Part shown: positions 1-7,222 of the stretch, one piece after another
How positions within the stretch are numbered: the stretch's first letter is position 1
Layout of the letters: each line of letters opens with the position of its first letter
NCBI GenBank assembly: GCA_964609385.1
Contig: CAZSSM010000097.1
Coordinates: 1 to 24,786, forward strand
DNA: 24,786 bases
Direction: 5' to 3'
Source: CAZSSM01 sp964609385
GTDB taxonomy: Bacteria; Planctomycetota; Planctomycetia; Isosphaerales; Isosphaeraceae
Made by a program: the position numbers and the translations under genes
Notes under the pieces: generated by a model
Told to the model about the DNA's origin: nothing
The model's database searches: none
Seen by the model: the letters and a program-made list of their open reading frames with translations, nothing else

Positions 1-2
1 GA

Positions 3-1694
3 CGGACCAACCAGCAACTCTTGGAGCGGGAGGCGCGGCTCCGCTCGGTCTTCGACGCGGCCCTGGACGGAATCGCGCTGCTGGATCGGGAGGGCCGGGT
101 CCTCGATCACAACACGGCGTTTACCCGGATCTTCGGCCGATCGGATGAGGTGTTGCGGGACCAACGACTTGACGAGATGTTGCTCGCGTCCGAGCACCGC
201 GAGGTGTTTTGGAGAGCCCTCCGCGCCGAGACCCGATCGGTCACCGTCCGCGCCATGCAGGCGCAATCTCCGGTCCAACTCAACGCCAACAGCCATGTCG
301 GGACCCTCCACGCGGCCGTGAGCCCGTCGACAACCGACAACCTCCCCTTGGCCTCCGGACGCCGGATCGAGGTTGAGGGCCGACGGACCGACGGGTCGAC
401 GATCCCCTTAGAACTGGCCCTGGCCGTCGTCCCCATGGAGGGCGGTCCGGTGGTCGCGGTCACCCTCCGCGACGTCACCCTCCAGCGTCACGCCGCTGAG
501 CAACTCCGCGAGGCCGCCCGCGTCGCCGAACTGGCCAACAGCGCCAAGACCGAGTTCCTCTCCAATATGAGCCACGAGATTCGGACGCCGATCACCTCGA
601 TCCTCGGCTATGCCGATCTGCTCAACGACGATCAGCTCAGCCCTCAGGATCGCGCCGAGTACCTCAACGTCGTCCAGCAGAACGGCGCCCACCTGATCCA
701 GCTCATCGACGACATCCTGGACCTCTCCAAGATCGAGGCCGGCCAGATCCATTTGGAGCGGATCCCAATCCAGTTGGCTTCCCTGGTCGACGAGGTCGCC
801 TCCAGTCTCCGCGTCCGCGCCCAAGGCAAGGAGATCGAACTCCGCGTCGATCACGACCCGGACCCGATTGGCCCGATCGTGACCGACCCGACTCGGCTCC
901 GTCAGATCCTCATCAACCTCATCGCCAATGCTCTGAAGTTCACCGAGCGCGGTGGGGTCACCGTCCGTTGGCGTACCGAGCCGTCGTCGACGTCCAACCC
1001 CGCGCGGGTCGTCCTCGAGGTCCAGGACACCGGCATCGGCATGACCCAGGAGCAGTGTCGCCGTGTCCTCCGCGCTTTCGAGCAGGCCGACGCCTCGACG
1101 ACTCGCAAGTACGGGGGCACCGGCCTGGGCCTGACCATCAGCCATCACCTCGCCGCCCTGCTGGGCGGAACCATGGATTTGACCAGCACGCCTGGCGTCG
1201 GCACGACCTGCCGCGTGGTCTTGCCCATCAGCGTCGAGCCCGAGTCCACCCAGGCTCTCGACGATCGCCCCGACCTCGCCCAGGACGAACTGCCCGCACC
1301 CCCCAAGCCATCCGTTCTGGTCGTCGAGGACGACGAGTCGATCGGCAAGCTCGTCCAGATTATCCTCGGCCGGAAAGGCTACCAGACCCTCACCCTGAAC
1401 GATGGCCAAGAGGCTCTAGACCTCTGCCGCACCCGGCACGAGCAGGGCGAACCCTTCGACCTCATCCTGCTCGATATGCAGATCCCCTCGCTGGACGGCT
1501 ATCGCGTCGCCCAGGCCCTCCGACGCGACGGCCATTCCTGCCGGGTGGTCGCCCTGACCGCCCACACGATGCGGGGCGAACGTCAACGCTGCCTCGATCA
1601 CGGATGCGACGACTACCTGGCCAAGCCCTTCACCATCGAGCAACTCATGGAGACCGTCGAACACTGGTGTCCCAAGTCCGCCACGACCACCTGA
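3..1694 (+). CDS. Hybrid sensor histidine kinase/response regulator (PAS-HisKA-HATPase-REC), 5' partial
   Basis: Cytoplasmic-type hybrid kinase: autophosphorylates a His and passes the phosphate to its own receiver domain. The frame is open to the left window edge, and the first in-window start codon is a TTG at 21 inside a helical linker, so the true start lies upstream. Residues are numbered from 21. A PAS domain spans about 5-155, with an insertion near 78-105. The dimerisation H-box (SNMSHEIRTP) carries phosphoacceptor His185. The HATPase domain has an N-box near 297-311, a DTGIGM G1 box, and GGTGLGL near 365. The C-terminal receiver (about 430-550) has the EDDE acidic pair, phosphoacceptor Asp485 in LLDMQIP, and the conserved Lys535 in AKPF. 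No HPt domain or DNA-binding output follows, so the phosphate must go to an unseen partner or act internally. No transmembrane segment is visible in the part present. The gene ends 6 nt before the stop of the convergent ParA gene. Confidence 0.95.
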   Translation, partial: RTNQQLLEREARLRSVFDAALDGIALLDREGRVLDHNTAFTRIFGRSDEVLRDQRLDEMLLASEHREVFWRALRAETRSVTVRAMQAQSPVQLNANSHVGTLHAAVSPSTTDNLPLASGRRIEVEGRRTDGSTIPLELALAVVPMEGGPVVAVTLRDVTLQRHAAEQLREAARVAELANSAKTEFLSNMSHEIRTPITSILGYADLLNDDQLSPQDRAEYLNVVQQNGAHLIQLIDDILDLSKIEAGQIHLERIPIQLASLVDEVASSLRVRAQGKEIELRVDHDPDPIGPIVTDPTRLRQILINLIANALKFTERGGVTVRWRTEPSSTSNPARVVLEVQDTGIGMTQEQCRRVLRAFEQADASTTRKYGGTGLGLTISHHLAALLGGTMDLTSTPGVGTTCRVVLPISVEPESTQALDDRPDLAQDELPAPPKPSVLVVEDDESIGKLVQIILGRKGYQTLTLNDGQEALDLCRTRHEQGEPFDLILLDMQIPSLDGYRVAQALRRDGHSCRVVALTAHTMRGERQRCLDHGCDDYLAKPFTIEQLMETVEHWCPKSATTT

Positions 1695-1700
1695 GATCGA

Positions 1701-2561
1701 TCAATTCGGCGACGGAGCGGCGAAGGGACTCGTGATCCGAGAACAGACCGTATCATACTCCTGAACAAGAGGCCTTCCGTACTTCTGCGTATACGTCGAA
1801 TACGAAGCGCCCAACGTGTTGGCCCGGATGATCTGGGCGGTGTGCGGGATCACCGCATCGAAGGGGGTCGGGATCTTGGAGTCATAGGGTCGTTGGTTGA
1901 TCAGGGCTTTCTGGGCCGGGATGTTGCTCCGATACATCGTCCAGAGCGTCCCGATCGCCTCGACCTTCTCGGTATATTGTAGGCGATCGAGCAGATCCAC
2001 CAACACGTGTGTTCCGCGGATCGACAGGTCGTCCGGCACGCAGGGGGCGATGTAGCCGTCGGCGATGTCCAGGAAGAAACGGACCTGGATCGGGAGGCTC
2101 GGCGGGCAATCCACAATCGTGTAATCGAAACGGTTCACGATCCATTTGCGAATCGCCGGACACCGCTTGCGGAGCCTCCTTCGGATCTCCGAGTTCGAGA
2201 GTTGGTTTCGGGCCACGCCTCCCAGTAAATCAATGACCCGGAGCGACCCCGGCATCAAGGAGAGTGACTTGAGCCCGCCGCCGATGTTGGAGACCGGGTT
2301 GATCAGGTAGCGACGCAGATCGATCGGCCCCGAATCGGTGTTGAGCAGATCCGTCAACGCGTGGCGGAGGGTCCGACGATTGCGCTCGGCCCGGGTGAGG
2401 AGTCCGATGTCGCCCAGCAGGAGGCTGCTGGCAGCACATTGATGGTCTGCGTCGACGACTAGCACGCGGAACCCCTTGTCGGCGAGCCGTTCGGCAACGG
2501 CCACCGCACTGGTCGACTTGGCGACGCCCCCCTTGATGTTGAGGAACATGAGGATGGCCAT
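1701..2561 (-). CDS. Orphan ParA/MinD-family ATPase
   Basis: Deviant-Walker P-loop ATPase of the ParA/MinD/Soj group, 286 residues. Such proteins dimerise on ATP and position plasmids, chromosomes or protein complexes on the nucleoid or membrane. The deviant Walker A is KGGVAKST, with signature Lys10 and P-loop Lys15. Motif A' is VVDADHQ (Asp37, Asp39), where His replaces the usual Pro. Walker B is IVDCPPS with Asp151. The ATG at 2561 is chosen because AGGAG (2568-2572) sits 6 nt upstream and the KGG motif then starts at residue 10, as is normal. An upstream extension to 2639 exists but adds nothing family-like. There is no ParB, centromere-like repeat array or MinC/MinE neighbour here, so the cargo is unknown. 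Chromosome segregation proper, plasmid-like partition and positioning of an envelope complex all remain possible. Confidence 0.9.
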   Translation of the reverse strand: MAILMFLNIKGGVAKSTSAVAVAERLADKGFRVLVVDADHQCAASSLLLGDIGLLTRAERNRRTLRHALTDLLNTDSGPIDLRRYLINPVSNIGGGLKSLSLMPGSLRVIDLLGGVARNQLSNSEIRRRLRKRCPAIRKWIVNRFDYTIVDCPPSLPIQVRFFLDIADGYIAPCVPDDLSIRGTHVLVDLLDRLQYTEKVEAIGTLWTMYRSNIPAQKALINQRPYDSKIPTPFDAVIPHTAQIIRANTLGASYSTYTQKYGRPLVQEYDTVCSRITSPFAAPSPN

Positions 2562-2567
2562 GGAATG

Positions 2568-2572
2568 CTCCT
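2568..2572 (-). promoter_or_regulatory. Shine-Dalgarno site of the ParA gene
   Basis: AGGAG on the minus strand, 6 nt before the ATG at 2561. It decides that start over the longer reading frame. Confidence 0.75.
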
Positions 2573-2845
2573 GGCTCGAAGGCCCGTTGAGCATCCTTGC
2601 GTTGCTGAAATGCAGATTCGCGACGATCGGCCACACCAAACACGACCGCCGAATGGAGAATCATCACGACCGACATGAGAAGCATAGAAGCCAATGACTG
2701 GGGGCGCGCATGTTTCCCGCCTGCCAATCTGGCTGGTCGTCGAGTGAGCATGGCGATGGGGCAACACCGAAGCCGATTCTGGTCAACACGACCAGATCGC
2801 TGTTTGGTCCAGGCCTCGGCCATTTATCCTGAGCGCCGAGCGGAG

Positions 2846-3059
2846 TCATGACTCATCGAGCCGAGTGGCGGAGACGGAACGTGGGGGGCGGCGGGTGGGC
2901 GTTGTCGCAGTCTTCGGGCCGTTCGTTGAGGGGTTCGGTGGCGACGCCGAGATGGGTCGCGATGGGGCGTTGTCGACCGGGGATTCGGGTGTGGATGGGG
3001 GTGTTGAGCAGTCGCGGGCGACCGTGGCGGTCACGGGCGGCGAGCGTGACCGAGCCGCC
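2846..3059. repeat. Left copy of direct repeat (displaced glycosidase 3' end)
   Basis: This 214-bp segment matches 4222-4424 in the same orientation. Identity is nearly complete from about 2890 to 3059, with a few substitutions. An 11-bp length difference falls in the first 45 bases, where the copies diverge. Both copies begin at TCATGACTCATCGAGCCGA and end at CGAGCCGCC. The right copy is the 3' end of the phosphodiester glycosidase gene, so this copy derives from that gene or from a tandem paralogue. Confidence 0.92.
2868..3059 (-). pseudogene. C-terminal fragment of a phosphodiester glycosidase gene
   Basis: Read on the minus strand in the frame of the gene at 4212-5273, this fragment encodes the same C-terminus from the GGSVTL motif through RPED. 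It then continues as DNAHPPPPTF and ends in HSAR and a TGA, instead of the intact gene's GSMSHEAQ. The rest of the gene (over 280 residues) is missing: upstream sequence switches abruptly at 3060 to the unrelated module, whose last stop is at 3075. It has no start codon or ribosome-binding site of its own and is presumably not expressed as a functional protein. Confidence 0.8.
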
Positions 3060-3074
3060 TTTTTGTTCCCATGC

Positions 3075-3644
3075 CTACTCGCTGCCCGGAGAATCTTCAG
3101 GGAGCGGTGTCACGTGACCCTGCTGAGACTTCGAACGACCGGCTCCGAAATAATACGAGCCCCCGCCAACCGCGAGCAAGGCAATGACCTGCTGAAAGTA
3201 TTCGATCTTATCAAAGTATGCCAAAACTCCGAGGATCGCCAATACACCAATGACAGCAACGCCAAATTTAAACGGCAGCATCCATTCTTTGAGGCGTTCG
3301 ATATTGACGGCCCGCTCAGCCTGCTTGTCCTCATTCTCAAGAGCTTTCATATTGTATTCGTGTTCGCGCTTAGATTCAGCATCTTGAAATTTGAGGGCCT
3401 GGCTGATGTGCTCAGCCGTCATGGAAGACAGTTCCTCCTCTCCGCTGAACTGCGTGAGCCGAGCGAACATGAGGTCAGCAGCGTGTTCGACCTCTTGAGT
3501 GCTGAAGCCTGCGAGTTCGCGCGACGAGGATTCGTTGGAGTTTGTGTCGACTTCTGAGCCCAGGCTATCATCACCTGAGAGTTCCCTGTCAGGATTTGAC
3601 GGTGCTTCGCTGCTTGGTTCGTTCGGATTGGCGGACATAGACAA
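3075..3644 (-). CDS. Hypothetical protein with C-terminal transmembrane hairpin
   Basis: I do not recognise the family. The 189-residue product has a Ser/Glu/Asn-rich, acidic, probably disordered N-terminus (about 1-45). A charged helical stretch rich in Glu/Lys/Arg follows (about 75-120) and may form a coiled coil. Two hydrophobic helices come next (GVAVIGVLAILGVLAYF and VIALLAVGGGSYYF), separated by a short loop, then a short polar tail. This implies a membrane anchor with the N-terminal part on one face. The start is uncertain: TTG at 3644 lies 10 nt from GGAGG (3655-3659), while ATG at 3638 is 16 nt away. The start lies inside the preceding gene (overlap about 50-56 nt), so the two are probably co-translated. 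Base use is richer in A/T than both flanks, suggesting acquisition. A holin-like or membrane-effector role would be speculation. Confidence 0.75.
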   Translation of the reverse strand: MSMSANPNEPSSEAPSNPDRELSGDDSLGSEVDTNSNESSSRELAGFSTQEVEHAADLMFARLTQFSGEEELSSMTAEHISQALKFQDAESKREHEYNMKALENEDKQAERAVNIERLKEWMLPFKFGVAVIGVLAILGVLAYFDKIEYFQQVIALLAVGGGSYYFGAGRSKSQQGHVTPLPEDSPGSE

Positions 3645-3960
3645 CGTTGTTGTGCCTCCGGACAGATTTGGTGCCCGCCTGCTTCTCGGCTTTGGAAACG
3701 GCTTCCAGGGTGATCTTTTTGATGTCGATCTTGATACGTTTGTTCAGTATACGCCGGTAGACGGCTCGAGAGAAGGCCAAAGCAAGGGCCCGCTCCTTGG
3801 GAGAGAGATCTGTATCGCCGAGCGATTTTTCGACGAGGCGAAGATATTCCCGGTAGGGCATGATCCGTGGGGAAGAGCCGTCGCCCCCCTTCAGGAGCGA
3901 GAATCTCCGCTTGTAGGGGGAATGTGACGACCTGCGAGCACGTAGCCGTTCCACTCCCAT
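3589..3960 (-). CDS. Small basic hypothetical protein
   Basis: I do not recognise the family. The 123-residue product has an Arg-rich N-terminus. A helical stretch follows from MPYREYLRLVEKSLG through SPKERALALAFSRAVYRRIL, then the Lys/Ile-rich segment KRIKIDIKKITLEAV and a basic, polar tail. No transmembrane segment, signal peptide or catalytic motif is evident; the basic charge would suit nucleic-acid or protein binding. The ATG at 3960 is chosen because GGAGA (3966-3970) lies 5 nt upstream; a TTG at 3972 would overlap that site. The 3' end overlaps the next gene, the membrane protein, by about 50 nt in another frame, indicating a two-gene operon. Lower GC than its surroundings points to horizontal origin together with its partner. 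Confidence 0.72.
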   Translation of the reverse strand: MGVERLRARRSSHSPYKRRFSLLKGGDGSSPRIMPYREYLRLVEKSLGDTDLSPKERALALAFSRAVYRRILNKRIKIDIKKITLEAVSKAEKQAGTKSVRRHNNVVYVRQSERTKQRSTVKS

Positions 3961-4221
3961 TGTTGTCTCCAAAACAAGCGAACATTATGGTCGTAGCTTG
4001 TCCGAGAAGCCCTGCACCCAAAGCTCGAACAAAATCTCAATTAGGAAAGATAGCCGTTCGGTACCCAAGGTCAATTTCTTTAATTTCTTTTCGAGCCTCG
4101 CGGGTTCGAGGGTCGCGATCGCCCGGTCATTGCCGGAAATGAGGGTGGAGTGTCTCGTTGAGCCTCGCCTCCATCGCGGAGAGGTTCTGTCAAGCCCAAC
4201 GCTGTATTGGCCTATTGAGCC
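3961..4221. other. AT-richer leader region of the inserted module
   Basis: No gene is supported here. The stretch includes T/A-rich tracts around 4072-4095 and must contain the promoter of the minus-strand two-gene module. I could not single out convincing -35/-10 boxes. A GGGTTCGA word near 4105 resembles a tRNA T-loop, but no tRNA folds around it. Confidence 0.4.
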
Positions 4222-5273
4222 TCATGACTCATCGAGCCGAATGGCGGAGTCGAGACTGGGTGGGCGTTGTTGCGGTCTTCGGGCCGTTCGTTGAGGGGTT
4301 CGGTGGCGACGCCGAGATGGGTCGCGATGGGGCGTTGTCGACCGGGGATTCGGGTGTGGATGGGGGTGTTGAGCAGTCGCGGGCGACCGTGGCGGTCACG
4401 GGCAGCGAGCGTGACCGAGCCGCCCTCGTCGAGCCGGATCGCGTCGCGGACGCCCAACTCGATCATGAGGGCCGCCAGGTCGTCCAGGCTCAGGCCGAGG
4501 CTGTTGGGCGGTTGCTTGCCGTCGACGGCCACGAGGATCAGCGTTGCGGACTCGGCATCGAGGCCCAACGCGGCTCGCGGGTAGGCGCCGCGATCGGGAG
4601 CGACGACCGGGGAGGCCGGCCGGCCGTCGCGGACCACGTTGCCCAGGCCCGAGACGGCACAGGCGAACGTCTCGGGGGGCTCGCCGATCGCGGCATGACT
4701 TCCGGGGCCGAGGTAGAGCGTGACCTCCCGAGGGTCGTGGGTCGTTTGATAGAGTTGGCCGTCGGTTCCGGTCAGGCCCAGGGGCGTGACCGGGTCGCCC
4801 GAGGAGGGCACGTAGTCGAGCACCGACCGGAACCCGCACGGTATGAACCAGCCGCCGTTGAGGGCCACGTCGAGACCGGTCTCCTCAAGGAACTCGGTGG
4901 CCGTCCGCGCTTGGGTCTGGGGACCTTCGCCGATCGGCCGGGTCACCTCGAACCGGAGGCCGTGGTGCTTGAGGTTGACCCGCACGATGTGGATGATCGC
5001 CGGCTCGGTCCCATGACGGACCCGACGCTCGTAGCTCACGCCGGTCACGAGGTCTTGGGGTGGCGATGGCGACGGTCGCGGCCGGTAGGCGTACCAAGTC
5101 AGCCCGCCGCCGGTCACGAGCAAGACCACGCCGAGTAGGACGATCGATCCCCGCGCCACCTTCGCAACGACGCCGGCTCGTCGATATCCTCGAACGGCCA
5201 AGGTGACCGCCAGGACGCCCAGCAGGATCAGCAGGGGGGCCAGGTGGAACTCGGTCAGGGGCGTCAACGTCAT
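4212..5273 (-). CDS. Phosphodiester glycosidase (NAGPA-domain) family membrane protein
   Basis: 353 residues. Two N-terminal hydrophobic helices (about 10-27 and 43-62) anchor it in the membrane, followed by an extracytoplasmic domain resembling the NAGPA family (PF09992). Members hydrolyse GlcNAc-1-phosphodiester linkages; in bacteria some act on teichoic-acid-like or exopolysaccharide substrates. Family-like motifs in order: LNGGWF, PRAALGLD, LILVAVDGKQ, and the C-terminal LDEGGSVTL, matching the usual LDGGGSxTL with one Gly replaced by Glu. The ATG at 5273 has no clear Shine-Dalgarno site, so the start is less secure. The 3' end is the right copy of a long direct repeat, and the last 25 or so residues differ from those of the displaced copy. 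The intact reading frame suggests the gene survived the insertion. Substrate unknown. Confidence 0.85.
   Translation of the reverse strand: MTLTPLTEFHLAPLLILLGVLAVTLAVRGYRRAGVVAKVARGSIVLLGVVLLVTGGGLTWYAYRPRPSPSPPQDLVTGVSYERRVRHGTEPAIIHIVRVNLKHHGLRFEVTRPIGEGPQTQARTATEFLEETGLDVALNGGWFIPCGFRSVLDYVPSSGDPVTPLGLTGTDGQLYQTTHDPREVTLYLGPGSHAAIGEPPETFACAVSGLGNVVRDGRPASPVVAPDRGAYPRAALGLDAESATLILVAVDGKQPPNSLGLSLDDLAALMIELGVRDAIRLDEGGSVTLAARDRHGRPRLLNTPIHTRIPGRQRPIATHLGVATEPLNERPEDRNNAHPVSTPPFGSMSHEAQ
4222..4424. repeat. Right copy of direct repeat (3' end of glycosidase gene)
   Basis: This 203-bp partner of 2846-3059 is the coding 3' end of the phosphodiester glycosidase gene, from the conserved GGSVTL motif to just short of the stop. 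The repeat brackets the 1162-bp segment 3060-4221. Confidence 0.92.
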
Positions 5274-5524
5274 CGAGAAGGGCCCGTGAGAACAACGCGG
5301 AGGCTACAGAACGGCGCGATCAGCATACCCGATCGGGTCGGTGTTCCGCTTGACCGACCTCCTAGGCGGGATGATTCGGAGGGCGGTCGGTCCTGTTCGC
5401 GGCCATGGCGGACGGGTAAGCTGAGGGGTGGAGCGGCGCCTACGCGGCCCGCGCCCGATCCATCAGGGACGATCGACTCGACCGACCAGAGACATCACCC
5501 GATCCGCTTAGGGGGCATGATCCA
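5274..5524. other. Divergent intergenic region
   Basis: Lies between the starts of the glycosidase gene (minus) and the DUF362 gene (plus), so it should hold both promoters. No convincing promoter boxes or RNA gene were seen. Confidence 0.4.
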
Positions 5525-6697
5525 ATGGTGGGATCCACCAATCGTCGTCGGTTTTTGCAAGTCTCCGGCGCGACGCTGCTGGCGTCGGGCGCCGTCCCTT
5601 GGGGGGCCACCTCGACCGCTCGGGCTCGTGTGGCGGCCCAGGCGCCTTCGATGCCGGTCAGCATCGCCCAGTGCACGCAGTATGAGGCGGCCGCGATCCT
5701 GGAGCAGCTCGAGACCATGATGGACCAGATCGGCGGCATCGCCGACCTGATCCAGAACAAGACCGTCAACGTCAAGGTCAACATGGTCGGCAGCACCAAC
5801 GCCCGGTTCGGCGGCAAGCCCTCGACCCGGACTTACCAGGTCAACCCGGCGGTGGTTCACGCCGTGGCCCGCCTCTTCGACAAGGCCGGGGCGCGTCGGA
5901 TCCGCTTCATGGAGAGCACCCACCAGCGCAAGCCCTTCCTGGAGTACCTCAAAGGGTCCGGCTGGGACCTCGGCTACCTCGAATCACTTGAGACGCCGGT
6001 CATCTATGAGGATACTCACAACAAAGGAAGCTACAAGGATTACGTCGAGGTCAAGGTGCCCGGTGGCGGCTCGCTCTACCCGGCCTACCTGCTCAACCGG
6101 GCCTACAACGACTGCGACGTCTACGTCTCGCTCTGCAAGCTGAAGAACCACTACACCGCCGGCGTCACGCTGGGCATGAAGAACAACTTCGGGATCACCC
6201 CCAACGCGCTCTACGGCCAGGCCGAAGTCGACGAGAACAGCACCTCAGCGCGTGGGATGTTCCACAGCAGCCCGTTCGATCCGGCCGCCGGCATCCCGCA
6301 GCCCTTGGATCCCGACTCGCCCCGCAAGGCCTCCTGGCGCGTGCCCCATCACACCGTCGACGCGGCCAGCATGCGGCCCATCGACCTGGTCATCATCGAC
6401 GGCATCGAGAGCGTCTCGGGCGGCGAAGGCCCCTGGGTCGACCTCAAGGTCCAGGAGCCCGGACTCCTGTTGGCCGGTCGCAACCCGGTCTGCACCGACG
6501 CCATCGCCACCGTCGCCATGGGCTACGACCCCACCTCCGCGCCCGGCACCGGGCCGTTCCCCGGCCAGAACCACCTCAACATGGCCGCCGAACTCGGCCT
6601 CGGCACCAACGACCCCAGCAACATCGAGGTCGTCGGCGTCCCCATGGAAGAAGCCCAGCACGCCTACAACTGGCTCCCGCCCGAACGTTTCTGGTGA
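5525..6697 (+). CDS. DUF362 domain-containing protein with Tat signal
   Basis: 390 residues. The N-terminus has a twin-arginine signal (NRRRFLQVSG, then a hydrophobic Ala/Leu/Gly stretch to about residue 35), so the folded protein is probably exported by Tat, often a sign of a bound cofactor. The body matches DUF362 (PF04015). It has VNVKVNMVG near the start, the typical block SLCKLKNHYTAGVTLGMKN with NNFGI, and GRNPVCTDAIATVAMGYDP near the end. Two Cys lie in the conserved blocks, but no ferredoxin-type CxxCxxC cluster is present, unlike some DUF362 members. The biochemical function is not established for the family. The ATG at 5525 follows an AGGGGG tract about 10 nt upstream. The gene stands alone, divergent from the glycosidase. 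Confidence 0.88.
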   Translation: MVGSTNRRRFLQVSGATLLASGAVPWGATSTARARVAAQAPSMPVSIAQCTQYEAAAILEQLETMMDQIGGIADLIQNKTVNVKVNMVGSTNARFGGKPSTRTYQVNPAVVHAVARLFDKAGARRIRFMESTHQRKPFLEYLKGSGWDLGYLESLETPVIYEDTHNKGSYKDYVEVKVPGGGSLYPAYLLNRAYNDCDVYVSLCKLKNHYTAGVTLGMKNNFGITPNALYGQAEVDENSTSARGMFHSSPFDPAAGIPQPLDPDSPRKASWRVPHHTVDAASMRPIDLVIIDGIESVSGGEGPWVDLKVQEPGLLLAGRNPVCTDAIATVAMGYDPTSAPGTGPFPGQNHLNMAAELGLGTNDPSNIEVVGVPMEEAQHAYNWLPPERFW

Positions 6698-7222
6698 GCT
6701 GATCTCAACAGGTAGGAAAGCCTCATCTGTTGATCTATGATCGTTGATCAGTCTTGTAAGAGCTTTGGACCGATTGGATTCTGGGGTCTCGTAAGCCACG
6801 AGCGAGCGGACCCCAATGCCGATGGCTCGGGGCCGACGCCTCGTGGCGATTCCGGCCACGACTTTCCGGCCGAATTTACCCATCGATCCGGGGTTCCAGC
6901 CGCTACAATCCGAACCGCGGATGCCCCTCGGCGCGTACGAGTCCTCGACGGTCGATCGAATGAAGATCGGCCGATATTTCGATCCGTGGTGTGCCGGATT
7001 GCCAAAGAGCCCCCGCTCCTCGCGGTCGCGGATCCCGTTCCCACACCGGGTCCATTCCGGCGCCCCGTGTCGTCGCGTCGCGAGTCACGCGATCGGCGAT
7101 CGATCCGGGCATCGCGTCGACGTGAGCACGCGATGATCCAGCCCCACGGATGGTGGGCCGGTCGCGTCCTCCGGTCCGATGCGCGGTCGAGCGCTTGACG
7201 GTACTCCGGGGCGCCGTGGTGA
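6698..7222. other. Gene-poor gap with hairpin
   Basis: Open frames on both strands here encode only Arg/Ser/Pro-rich text without family signal or a ribosome-binding site, so I call no gene. The one clear structure is the hairpin at 6782-6815. Confidence 0.45.
6782..6815 (+). terminator. Hairpin downstream of the DUF362 gene
   Basis: TGGGGTC (6782-6788) pairs with GACCCCA (6809-6815); inside, TCGT (6789-6792) pairs with ACGA (6798-6801), leaving a 7-nt bulge. It starts 85 nt past the stop. There is no T-tract, so it is a possible transcript end or 3' stabiliser rather than a textbook intrinsic terminator. Confidence 0.4.

Noticed and set aside
2640..2845. A small gene between the ParA gene and the left repeat
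   Set aside because: Short frames on both strands lack a ribosome-binding site and any family-like text; the stretch more likely holds the ParA promoter.
4100..4120. Possible tRNA T-arm (GGGTTCGA)
   Set aside because: The stem pairs poorly, and no anticodon arm, D-arm or acceptor stem can be formed around it.
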